Below are positions 26,407 to 34,231 of a stretch of DNA of 46,961 bases, one piece after another. The stretch is taken from contig CALWDN010000004.1 of the NCBI GenBank assembly GCA_944376685.1, forward strand, positions 1-46,961. The letters run 5' to 3'. Position numbers and translations under genes: made by a program. A model generated the notes under the pieces. The model searched no databases, was not told the origin of the DNA, and worked only from the letters and a program-made list of their open reading frames with translations. Source of the DNA: an uncultured Mediterraneibacter sp. (GTDB taxonomy: Bacteria; Bacillota; Clostridia; Lachnospirales; Lachnospiraceae). How positions within the stretch are numbered: position 1 is the first letter of the stretch; every line of letters starts with the position of its first letter.

Positions 26407-27009
26407 CTAAAATAGATTATAGCAGAATGAGATCAGGAACGGTACGGCCGCGGAGCAGATCACGCCGTTGAACACGGACAGCACGACCGTTTCTCCATCG
26501 GTATACCGGATCATCATGGGGAGGGTGGTGTCCTCGCTGGTCGCGCCTGCGGGGGCGATGCAGGTGGGATAATTCAGTTTCTCCGCGATCAGCGGGATGC
26601 TGAAGAAGGAAAAGATCTCCCGCAGCAGGTTGCTGAGAAAAGCGATGCTGCCTGCCTGTGCGCCGGCAAGATTTCCGATGGCGACGCCGCTCAGACTGTA
26701 CCAGCCCAGGCCGGATGCGATCGCTGTACTTTCGTTCAGCGGCAGCCCGGTGAGCAGGCCGCTCACGATCCCGCCGGCAAGGGAGCCAGCGATGATCCCT
26801 GCGGGGATCACGAAGATCCGGATATGATATTCTTTTATTTTCTTTATGATCCCACGGTTCAGTCCGATGCTGATGCCCACCAGGAACATCAGGGCATAGA
26901 GGATCAGATCTTTATGTGACACGATCATTTCAACAGGCAGTGTATCATCAAGTCCTGCCATTCCGCAGGCAATCCCGCCGATAAGCGCGATCAGAGCAAG
27001 ATAAACCAT
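26407..27009 (-). CDS. LysO-type exporter, large subunit (DUF340 C-terminal half)
   Basis: 200 residues with about five or six membrane helices. The DUF340/LysO signatures GLGWYSLSGVAIG and APAGATSEDTTLPMM are present; in Escherichia coli LysO they belong to a single-chain lysine exporter. Here the protein is split: the N-terminal half is encoded just upstream, and the two genes meet as TGATG. The split form is one I have seen in other Clostridia. The likely cargo is lysine or thialysine, by family. Confidence 0.85.
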   Translation of the reverse strand: MVYLALIALIGGIACGMAGLDDTLPVEMIVSHKDLILYALMFLVGISIGLNRGIIKKIKEYHIRIFVIPAGIIAGSLAGGIVSGLLTGLPLNESTAIASGLGWYSLSGVAIGNLAGAQAGSIAFLSNLLREIFSFFSIPLIAEKLNYPTCIAPAGATSEDTTLPMMIRYTDGETVVLSVFNGVICSAAVPFLISFCYNLF

Positions 27010-27299
27010 CAGTTTTCGTCCTTTCCCTTTCCCTTTTTATCATTCAGAAATATTTTTGTGAGCGGATATACCGCGATAACTGAGAAAACCGCAGGGATCA
27101 GGAAGAACAGGATGCTCTGGGATCCCAGTGTGGTGATCGTATCCAGAAAATCTTCCCGGCTGCCAAGAATGACGCCCATGGAGAAGATCAAAAGCAGCGT
27201 GCATATAAGCTGCAGCAGTTCGTTGATGCGTTTCCACTTAATGGGGAAAAATATTTTCGATACAAGTATGCCTGCGCACATGATAATAATGACGTCCAT
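27009..27299 (-). CDS. LysO-type exporter, small subunit (DUF340 N-terminal half)
   Basis: 96 residues from the ATG at 27299 (AAGGAG upstream); an in-frame start at 27341 lacks a site. About three membrane helices, with FSMGVILGSREDFLDTITTLG, match the N-terminal part of LysO. It ends in a short basic tail (NDKKGKGKDEN). It overlaps the larger subunit gene by one base. No lysine riboswitch was recognised in the short upstream region. Confidence 0.82.
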   Translation of the reverse strand: MDVIIIMCAGILVSKIFFPIKWKRINELLQLICTLLLIFSMGVILGSREDFLDTITTLGSQSILFFLIPAVFSVIAVYPLTKIFLNDKKGKGKDEN

Positions 27300-27422
27300 T
27301 GTACAAGTCTCCTTCTCGCGGTCCGTCCGGGCCGCATCCAAAAGGATAACATAAAAACAGAATTATGAAAAGAAAGATATGCCTCCGGCTGGAAAATGGA
27401 TAAAGGGAAGGAGAAGCTGTAT

Positions 27423-27830
27423 ATGAAAAAGATAAAGATAAGGAAAGGGACGGCGGTGTTGCTTCTGCTGCTGTCTTTATGCGTTCCCGCTGTGGATGTG
27501 AGAGCGGATATGGGGAATGAGCTGACAGAGTACACGGTGGAGTACATCGCCCGGGACGGTGAGGCGGAAACTTTGCTGGCGCGGGAGATGTACCATGCGC
27601 CGGCAGGCAGGACGGTGAATGTGCCGCACCGTGTATCTGACGTATTTTAAAGAGAGCAGTGACGGAACCTACCGGAAATTCCGGAAGAACCGGGCATTCC
27701 GGATACGGGAGACCGCCTCCACGTTGCCGGACGGCTTATTATGGCAGCCGTCGCAGCCGGGGCGGGCTGGGTTGTACTGCTGTGCGTACGGAGAATTTAT
27801 GCAAAACTGGTAAATACGAAAAGAAGATGA
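27423..27830 (+). pseudogene. Cell-wall-anchored surface protein remnant, two frameshifts
   Basis: The start at 27423 (AAGGAG upstream) reads a clear signal peptide (AVLLLLLSLCVPAVDVRA) and continues in frame to GRTVNVPHR. Around 27620-27645 the sensible reading moves to the +1 frame (TVYLTYFKESSDGTYR). Near 27665 it returns to the first frame as NLPEIPEEPGIPDTGD, a membrane helix and a basic tail (VRRIYAKLVNTKRR). IPDTG plus helix plus basic tail is a sortase-type sorting signal. In the first frame there are stops at 27648 and 27660, so the gene is broken, or two indels are sequencing errors. Confidence 0.7.
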
Positions 27831-27838
27831 AAAAGTAA

Positions 27839-28339
27839 TCACAGCATGTTCCTGTAGAACCATGCCTGGCGGTCATATTCGTCGGCAGCGGCCTGATTGC
27901 CGCATCTGCTGGCTTCATTTGACTTACTGTCATAATCGGAGGCCATGGTTTGGTAGAAGCGCCGGTCTGCCTCTTCCTTCTCCATCTGTCGTTGTATTTT
28001 CTTTATGTGATGCCACCGGATCAGACTGGTGATCAGAGCCGCGCCGAGCAGCGTGTTACGCTCTTTTTCCGCGGCTTTATCTTCCTCGGATCTTAAGGAT
28101 TCGTAACAGTCCGCCTCGTAGTCGCTATATACAGACGAGCGAACCCACTGGAGCGTGAGCCGGACTACTGCGATTATATATATGATCTTTCCCGGCATTG
28201 AATAACTGAAGAAATTATAGAGCGCCGGAAGGAGTGAGAATGGGATCAGCACCACAGAATACAGGAGTAAGAATCTCCAGATAAATTTAACCGGATGAGT
28301 AATTCCGTTCAGTAACAGTGAAGCAGAAGGTTCTTTCAT
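27839..28339 (-). CDS. Membrane protein of unknown function next to the AAA+ operon
   Basis: 166 residues; ATG at 28339 with AAAGGAG upstream. Two membrane helices lie near 18-42 and 48-68, followed by a long charged helical region with a short hydrophobic break (TLLGAALITSLIRW). It ends in a Ser/Asp/Tyr-rich tail. It is divergent from the ClpX-like gene, and the 15-bp palindrome at 28401 lies between them, so it may be co-regulated. Not a family I recognise. Confidence 0.65.
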   Translation of the reverse strand: MKEPSASLLLNGITHPVKFIWRFLLLYSVVLIPFSLLPALYNFFSYSMPGKIIYIIAVVRLTLQWVRSSVYSDYEADCYESLRSEEDKAAEKERNTLLGAALITSLIRWHHIKKIQRQMEKEEADRRFYQTMASDYDSKSNEASRCGNQAAADEYDRQAWFYRNML

Positions 28340-28400
28340 GATTTTATCTCCTTTGTTTTTGTTTTCGTGTGCTCATTATAATAATAGTAGAATAATGAAT

Positions 28401-28415
28401 TCGTAAAATTTACGA
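28401..28415. promoter_or_regulatory. 15-bp palindrome, putative operator, copy 1
   Basis: TCGTAAAATTTACGA, arms TCGTAAA and TTTACGA. It lies between the divergent membrane-protein gene and the AAA+ operon. A minus-strand TATAAT (28381-28376) follows it. A similar 15-mer stands at 33894-33908 before the last gene of the set. Confidence 0.5.
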
Positions 28416-28508
28416 TTAATCTGAAACTGAGCGGTATCATAGAGACGTCGCAGAACAGAAGCGGCATAGTTCCTGTATATAAGATGTGCTTCGAAAGGAG
28501 ACGGTTCT

Positions 28509-29927
28509 ATGAGAAGATCAGTATGTATAAATTGGTTTGAGAAGTATTTGAAGGAGATCACAGCGGGGAAAGCGTCCGGGATCCATGAAAATCCGGCGGT
28601 GATATTTACCCGCTGTGCAAAGAACAGGGTCTACGAGCCCCTTGATGATGCGGAGTACCATAAACTCCTTGCTGAAGTAGATGAGATGTCGGATCTCTGG
28701 GAGCAGAGGCCTTCGGAAAACGCCGGGAAGCTTATGCTGAATTTCCTCTCATCTCTGAAGTTCAGTCCGGAGAAACTTCATTCGTTTGCGGAATATATGG
28801 CGGACTGTTATGCTGACGCTCACGGCGGTTACACGGAAGAGGAGGACATACCGGAGACGGATCCGGACGGGAATGTGCTTCCTGACATATACAGCTTTAA
28901 CGGAATGGAGGAGCGGATCCGGCCTGACGGCGCGGCTGCGGCACAGAGCAGCCGGGAGCGGCGGAAAGAAGCGTACGGGATCAATCCGTATCTTGTCACA
29001 AGGCCGAAAGAGTTTGCGGATTATCTGTCCGGAAGAATATACGGGCAGAAAGAGGCGGTTAAGGCGGCGTCTCTTCTTCTCTTCAACCATATAAGGAAGA
29101 GAAAGAGGAATATCCTTTTTGCCGGACCTACCGGCTGCGGAAAGACCGAGATCTGGCGGGCGCTTCAGAAAATCTATCCGTGGATCCGGATTGTCGACAG
29201 TACGGCGATCACGATGCAGGGATGGAAGGGAAGCTTTAAGATCGAGGATATTTTTACCGGCATGAGTACCAATGAGATCGAGCAGTCGATCATTGTCTTC
29301 GACGAGTTTGACAAGTTCTGTGAGCCGGTATATTCCGCAGGCGGAAATATGTCGGAGAAGGCTCAGAACGAGCTGCTGAAACTGATCGAGGGCGGGCGGA
29401 TGGTTTTCCCGTCTGTGGACGGCAGGAAAGCGCTTGATTTTGACAGCTCAGGAATCAGTTTTGTGTTCTGCGGAAGTTTTGAAAGCCTTGTAAAGGAAAG
29501 GCGGGATACGGAAGAAAAGGAGACCATCGGTTTCGGGCGGGACAGCCGGAGATCTGATATCGCCAGCCAGTACAGGAGACGGATCGCCCCTCAGGATCTG
29601 GTGAAATATGCAAATATCCGTCAGGAGATTGCCGGACGTATCAATCAGGTCGTGCAGCTTCATCCGATGACGGCGGATGATTACAGGGCGATCCTGCGGG
29701 AGGAGAGTCTTTCTCCGCTTCATGCCCTTGAGAAGCAGTATAAGGTTACGCTCCATCTGGACGAAAACATTGTGGAAAATCTGACCGCAGAGGCGGAGAA
29801 GACCGGGTTTGGGGTGCGGTATCTCAGCAGCCGGCTTCAGGAATATCTGGACGAGCAGATGTACGAAGACTGTGGCAGGAAAGAGTACTGGCTCGGGCGT
29901 CCGGTTCCCTTTGAGGGAGCAATGTGA
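28509..29927 (+). CDS. ClpX-like AAA+ ATPase
   Basis: 472 residues; ATG at 28509 behind AAAGGAG. Residues 1-175 are a unique, mostly helical, acidic region with no ClpX zinc finger. The AAA+ core has Walker A GPTGCGKT (206-213), Walker B IIVFDEFDK (Asp265, Glu266), a sensor region SFVFCGSF and a C-terminal lid (FGVRYLSSRLQEYLDEQ) as in ClpX/HslU. No ClpP-binding loop was identified with certainty. It is the first gene of a run with two unknown proteins and a second, Lon-like AAA+ protein; an unfolding or remodelling role is inferred. Confidence 0.82.
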   Translation: MRRSVCINWFEKYLKEITAGKASGIHENPAVIFTRCAKNRVYEPLDDAEYHKLLAEVDEMSDLWEQRPSENAGKLMLNFLSSLKFSPEKLHSFAEYMADCYADAHGGYTEEEDIPETDPDGNVLPDIYSFNGMEERIRPDGAAAAQSSRERRKEAYGINPYLVTRPKEFADYLSGRIYGQKEAVKAASLLLFNHIRKRKRNILFAGPTGCGKTEIWRALQKIYPWIRIVDSTAITMQGWKGSFKIEDIFTGMSTNEIEQSIIVFDEFDKFCEPVYSAGGNMSEKAQNELLKLIEGGRMVFPSVDGRKALDFDSSGISFVFCGSFESLVKERRDTEEKETIGFGRDSRRSDIASQYRRRIAPQDLVKYANIRQEIAGRINQVVQLHPMTADDYRAILREESLSPLHALEKQYKVTLHLDENIVENLTAEAEKTGFGVRYLSSRLQEYLDEQMYEDCGRKEYWLGRPVPFEGAM

Positions 29928-29957
29928 TATACTTTGTCTCAGGAAAGGAGAGCATGT

Positions 29958-31013
29958 ATGGACAGGGATATCAGAGAACTTGCTTTGTTGAAGTTCAGGG
30001 AAGAGCTTTTTCTTAAGGAACTGGAGCAGTACAGACGGAATCTTACGGGAGAGTACGAGAGTATTCTCCCGTATGTGAGGGATGAAAAGGGCCGGTACAG
30101 CGAGGAGAAAACCTGCGCTGTCGTCGGGGAACTGTCTGAAAATATCCGGATCATCCGGGCGTATGAAGGAGAGATGACCCGGAAGAAGCTCAGGGAAGAA
30201 GGGAAATCCGGGGAAGACGTCATGGGATACGAGTATGACGGAGCGTACAGCGGGGCCCAGGAAGGTTTTGTCAGGGATTTCCTTTACTGCGCGCTTCGCA
30301 TATCGGAGCTGGATGAACTCTCAGATCCCGGAGGCTTTGATATATCCGGGGCAACGCAGACGTTTCATGATCTTCTGTGGTATTCGGAGGATCATTATGA
30401 GAAACAGGAGCGGCTGTATGCAGGAGAGGCGATGTCGGAAGCGGTGAGGAATGATTACAGGGAATTAAAGGGCATATACCGGCCGGCTTCCTGGCTGGTT
30501 CACATGCTTACCGGGCAGGAACTGTCCGCGCTGTATCCGGAGGAACTTCAGAAAAAATACGCCTACTGCCTTCCGGATGCCATCAGGACAGGAGTAAGAG
30601 AGATGAACTGTGCGCCTTCCGAGTATTTTTGGAATGTCTGGCCGGAGGAGGCCTGCAGGACACAGAGGCGCAGGGAGCAGGAGGAGTCAGAGTGGATCCG
30701 GAAGCGGTTTGATGAACCGGATAAGTTTGTGAAAAGTTATCTTTCATTCCGCGAAAAGAGATATGATCCGGCTTACATTGGTGATGCCGCCGACACATAT
30801 GAGCAGATTCTGGCGGGCGACAACTGGGATCTGATGAATATGGCATACGGTCTGGGAGAGTATGTGAAGTACGCGGTCCTGATGTTTACGGAGAAGCGGG
30901 GGCTGTCTCATTTTCAGAATGACAATATCTATTTTGCGGCATCGGCCGGGCTTCGCAGAGCAGAGAAGAATCTGAAAAAGCTGGCGAAGGAAGACAGGGG
31001 GGCGAAGCCGTGA
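29958..31013 (+). CDS. Unknown helical protein in the AAA+ operon (351 aa)
   Basis: The ATG at 29958 follows GGAAAGGAG; an in-frame start at 29934 would place that site inside the gene. The product is acidic, rich in Tyr, Glu and Arg, and predicted helical throughout. It has no signal peptide, no membrane helix and no recognisable catalytic motif. The next gene overlaps its stop by 4 bp (GTGA), which implies coupled synthesis. It may be a substrate adaptor or structural partner of the ATPases; that is only a guess from position. Confidence 0.7.
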   Translation: MDRDIRELALLKFREELFLKELEQYRRNLTGEYESILPYVRDEKGRYSEEKTCAVVGELSENIRIIRAYEGEMTRKKLREEGKSGEDVMGYEYDGAYSGAQEGFVRDFLYCALRISELDELSDPGGFDISGATQTFHDLLWYSEDHYEKQERLYAGEAMSEAVRNDYRELKGIYRPASWLVHMLTGQELSALYPEELQKKYAYCLPDAIRTGVREMNCAPSEYFWNVWPEEACRTQRRREQEESEWIRKRFDEPDKFVKSYLSFREKRYDPAYIGDAADTYEQILAGDNWDLMNMAYGLGEYVKYAVLMFTEKRGLSHFQNDNIYFAASAGLRRAEKNLKKLAKEDRGAKP

Positions 31014-32332
31014 ATAATCAGTACAGCCGGTTTCATGAAGGTTTTTTCGAGGAACTGCGCAGAGGAGTCATATATGAGGAAGGCCGTTCCGTACTGTGCA
31101 GTTATTTCCGGGAAGAAAAGCGGAATCATGAAAAGGTAAGGGCAGCAAAACATGCATATGAAACAGCGGCGGTGTACGGTCCGCCGGCCGCTCCGGTGAA
31201 GGGAAAACCGAAAAAGACAGCCGGGCGGGATGAAACAAAGTCCGGGCGCCGGTCGGCCGACCGTCAGCCTGCCGTGGAGATTCTCTGTGCATATTACGGG
31301 TTTCTGGCAGATTATGAAAATGCACGCCGGCAGAATGACCGGGCGTTCTGCCGGAAAAAAGCAGCCGCGTTTCTGGATGAATTGCAGCGTCTGGCCGACA
31401 TGGCGAAGGCGGGAAAGAAGCGGAAAAATGAGGTTTATGAAGAAATAGAAGCCATGCGGAAAGATTACCGGCACAGCGGGATCGAACGGCTGACGGAGCG
31501 GGCGATGGATCTTCATCTGTATGCGGAGGCTGTGCAGTTCCTGTATAATGCGGGGTATCCGATGCCGAAAGAGAACAGCCTGGCGGGGGATACGGGAGAC
31601 ACATGTGATATGCGTCTGGAAAAGCTTGCAGGCTCCAGGATAAAAACAATCCCGCTGGCGCTTATGGATCTGTATTTTTCCCGGAAGGAGATTTCTTTTG
31701 AAACGATCTCCGCCGCGAACCGGATGACGCCGCATCAGGTTGCGCGCAGTGAAGACATGGCCGGGGAAATTGAAGAAATGTACGATTTCGCATGTGAAAA
31801 TGAGATGAAGAGTGCAGTGATCCCGCTTCTTATCGACAATGATACGGGAAGCGGGCTGTATATCATCGGGAAATCCTACCTGAAGAGCTGGGATTTCGAT
31901 AAAGAGCGGAAACGGACTGTACTGAAGATCCTGAACGGCAGGCCCTGCTGTTATGCGATTGTTAAATTCCTGAATATAGAGACCGGAAAGACTGCGGCGG
32001 ATGATCCCTATGTATGGAGTCCGTATTCTGTCGTGGATATGATCACAGAGAGCGGGGAGATCAATCCGGAAAATATTCTTTTCTCAGATCTCGACGAAGC
32101 GCTGGATATATATCAGGGACAGCTGAACGCGAAAGCGCAGGGAATATTATATGATAATTTCCGGGAGGCAAACTGGTTTGATGAAGAGGAGAACGCGGAA
32201 CTGATCCCGGAGATGTACAGAAGATATTTTTATGTTCCGGAGCCGGAAGACGCGGATGCGGATATGGAGGATGTCCGGGCGGAATATGACAGGCTCTGCA
32301 GAGAAGAATTCTCTGTACAGAAACGCACTTAA
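31010..32332 (+). CDS. Unknown protein in the AAA+ operon (440 aa)
   Basis: GTG start overlapping the previous stop (GTGA). Residues 40-85 are basic and Pro/Lys/Arg-rich (PVKGKPKKTAGRDETKSGRR), probably disordered. Residues 85-190 are helical. The C-terminal 250 residues are mixed (YIIGKSYLKSWDFDKERKR), the basic-aromatic pattern of a small beta domain that resembles WYL-like ligand-binding regions, though I cannot confirm that. It ends acidic. No named family is recognised. Confidence 0.68.
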   Translation: MNNQYSRFHEGFFEELRRGVIYEEGRSVLCSYFREEKRNHEKVRAAKHAYETAAVYGPPAAPVKGKPKKTAGRDETKSGRRSADRQPAVEILCAYYGFLADYENARRQNDRAFCRKKAAAFLDELQRLADMAKAGKKRKNEVYEEIEAMRKDYRHSGIERLTERAMDLHLYAEAVQFLYNAGYPMPKENSLAGDTGDTCDMRLEKLAGSRIKTIPLALMDLYFSRKEISFETISAANRMTPHQVARSEDMAGEIEEMYDFACENEMKSAVIPLLIDNDTGSGLYIIGKSYLKSWDFDKERKRTVLKILNGRPCCYAIVKFLNIETGKTAADDPYVWSPYSVVDMITESGEINPENILFSDLDEALDIYQGQLNAKAQGILYDNFREANWFDEEENAELIPEMYRRYFYVPEPEDADADMEDVRAEYDRLCREEFSVQKRT

Positions 32333-32390
32333 ATGCTAAACTGGTATGGCATTACAAAGAGAAATATACAGATGACAGGAGAAGTATATT

Positions 32391-33878
32391 ATGCCGGTTT
32401 TTGATTTTAACAACACATCGCAGGAGTCCGGAACTCCTGAATGTACATATGAAATATTTTATTCGGGGAACCCGTCTCCGTCGGCGGAGCACCCGATCCT
32501 GGTGCTGGACAACCGCACGGGACAGCTGAAGCATCACTCCAACGGGGTTTTTACGAATCCGGTCCGGCGGACGGCTTTTGAATTCAAAGGGTCGGACGGT
32601 ACGGTCAGCGCGGACATCCTGCGGATCGACGCCCGGTTCGTGAGCCTTTTAAAATGGCTGGGCGAAAACCATATCAATGTGAGGCTGTCCGGGAAAACGA
32701 CGGACGAAGGATACGCTGTATATAAGATCAGGGAGATCGCATTTGGCGGCGGCGCAAAGCTGTCGGCGGAAGACGGCTTCCTGCAGTTTATGATTGAACG
32801 TCTGCTGGCCAGCGACGCGCCTGCGGAAGAACTTCCGGACGAGGAAGAGGAAGAGGAGACCGGCGACAGCATGAAGCTGACCAGCCTGCAGAGCATCACG
32901 GATTTCATGACCTGCGCGGGCCGGACGTTGCCGGATAATATCCGGCTGTGGGCCAGAAGAAATCTGGCCGTGGCCAGATCCAATGAGGTGTCGCCGGAGG
33001 AGAGGCGTCATGCCCAGCGGGCGCTTTCCATTATGATGAATATTCAGTGGAAGGGAAATTATTTTGAGGCCATCGATCCGGTCGAGGCCCGCAGAATCCT
33101 GGATGAAGAACTGTACGGTATGGAGCCGGTGAAGCAGCGGATCATTGAAACGATCATCCAGATCAACCGCACGCACACCCTGCCGGCTTACGGCCTGCTT
33201 CTGATCGGTCCGGCCGGAACGGGAAAGTCCCAGATCGCCTATGCGGTGGCCCGGATTCTGAAGCTGCCGTGGACGACGCTTGACATGAGCTCCATCAACG
33301 ATCCGGAGCAGCTGACCGGAAGTTCCCGGATTTATGCCAATGCGAAGCCGGGCATTATCATGGACGCTTTTTCCGTGGCCGGAGAGTCCAGCCTGGTTTT
33401 CATTATCAATGAGCTGGACAAGGCATCCGCGGGAAAAGGAAACGGCAATCCGGCGGATGTGCTGCTGACGCTTCTGGACAATCTTGGATTTACCGATAAC
33501 TATATCGAGTGTATGATTCCCACGTCCGGTGTTTATCCGATCGCCACGGCCAATGACCGGGATCAGATCAGTGCGCCGCTTATGTCCCGGTTTGCGGTAA
33601 TCGAGATACCGGATTATACGGAGGAAGAGAAGAAGGTGATCTTCTCCGAATATGCGCTCCCGAAGGTGCTGAAGCGGATCGGCATGAGGCAGGAGGAGTG
33701 CGCCCTTACGCCGGACGGACTGGACGCGGTGATCGAGATGCACCGGGATACAAGCGGGATCCGCGATCTGGAACAGGCGGCGGAGCACATTGCGGCGAAC
33801 GCGCTGTACCGGATCGAAGCCGAGAATATGACGTCCGTCACCTTTGATGCGGCGATGGTCAGAAAATTACTTTCGTAA
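32391..33878 (+). CDS. Lon-like AAA+ ATPase without protease domain
   Basis: 495 residues; ATG behind AGGAG. Residues 1-150 are unique, ending in an acidic stretch (LPDEEEEEETGD). From about residue 235, EARRILDEELYGMEPVKQRIIE copies the Lon ATPase entry sequence (ILDEDHYGLKKVKERII in the neighbouring Lon). Walker A is GPAGTGKS (273-280). Walker B is FIINELDK, with Asn340 where Lon has Asp; Glu341 is kept. The C-terminal lid has RDTSGIRDLEQAAEH. The chain ends there: the Ser-Lys protease domain is absent. It could remodel proteins, or feed the true Lon encoded 350 bp away (inference). Confidence 0.82.
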   Translation: MPVFDFNNTSQESGTPECTYEIFYSGNPSPSAEHPILVLDNRTGQLKHHSNGVFTNPVRRTAFEFKGSDGTVSADILRIDARFVSLLKWLGENHINVRLSGKTTDEGYAVYKIREIAFGGGAKLSAEDGFLQFMIERLLASDAPAEELPDEEEEEETGDSMKLTSLQSITDFMTCAGRTLPDNIRLWARRNLAVARSNEVSPEERRHAQRALSIMMNIQWKGNYFEAIDPVEARRILDEELYGMEPVKQRIIETIIQINRTHTLPAYGLLLIGPAGTGKSQIAYAVARILKLPWTTLDMSSINDPEQLTGSSRIYANAKPGIIMDAFSVAGESSLVFIINELDKASAGKGNGNPADVLLTLLDNLGFTDNYIECMIPTSGVYPIATANDRDQISAPLMSRFAVIEIPDYTEEEKKVIFSEYALPKVLKRIGMRQEECALTPDGLDAVIEMHRDTSGIRDLEQAAEHIAANALYRIEAENMTSVTFDAAMVRKLLS

Positions 33879-33893
33879 GTAAAAAGAATATGT

Positions 33894-33908
33894 TCGTAAA
33901 TTATACGA
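33894..33908. promoter_or_regulatory. 15-bp palindrome, putative operator, copy 2
   Basis: TCGTAAATTATACGA, the same length and same outer TCGTA/TACGA as the copy at 28401. A half-site TCGTAA lies 20 bp upstream (33873-33878), over the previous stop codon. It precedes the 72-aa membrane protein gene. Confidence 0.5.
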
Positions 33909-33978
33909 GAATAAAGAACGGGTATGTTATCCTTTATACAGATAAACAAACAACAGCAGCCTGAAAGGAGAAATAATT

Positions 33979-34197
33979 ATGTTAATGATGATTGCGCTGG
34001 CAGCTTATCTGTATTCAGGAGTACAGTTCTTTAAAATGTGCGGGTCCCTGCTCATGGACAGTGTTGAACTCCGCACATACGACGGTTACAGGGACAGTAT
34101 TCAGCGAAAGGTCCGTAACAGGAAAATCTACAGACACCTGGGTAAGATGATCCTCGGTGCGTTATTTGCAACCGGAGTGGTTATACTCAGCTGGTAG
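33979..34197 (+). CDS. Small two-helix membrane protein (72 aa)
   Basis: ATG behind GAAAGGAG. Two hydrophobic helices, residues about 2-24 and 54-72, flank a basic loop (YRDSIQRKVRNRKIYRH). The basic loop suggests a hairpin with both ends outside and the loop inside. It follows the second palindrome, so it may be made together with the AAA+ genes. It could tether one of them to the membrane; there is no direct evidence. Confidence 0.65.
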   Translation: MLMMIALAAYLYSGVQFFKMCGSLLMDSVELRTYDGYRDSIQRKVRNRKIYRHLGKMILGALFATGVVILSW

Positions 34198-34231
34198 CCT
34201 GTCTGAGGCTGATGCCGCACGCGGCCCTGAA

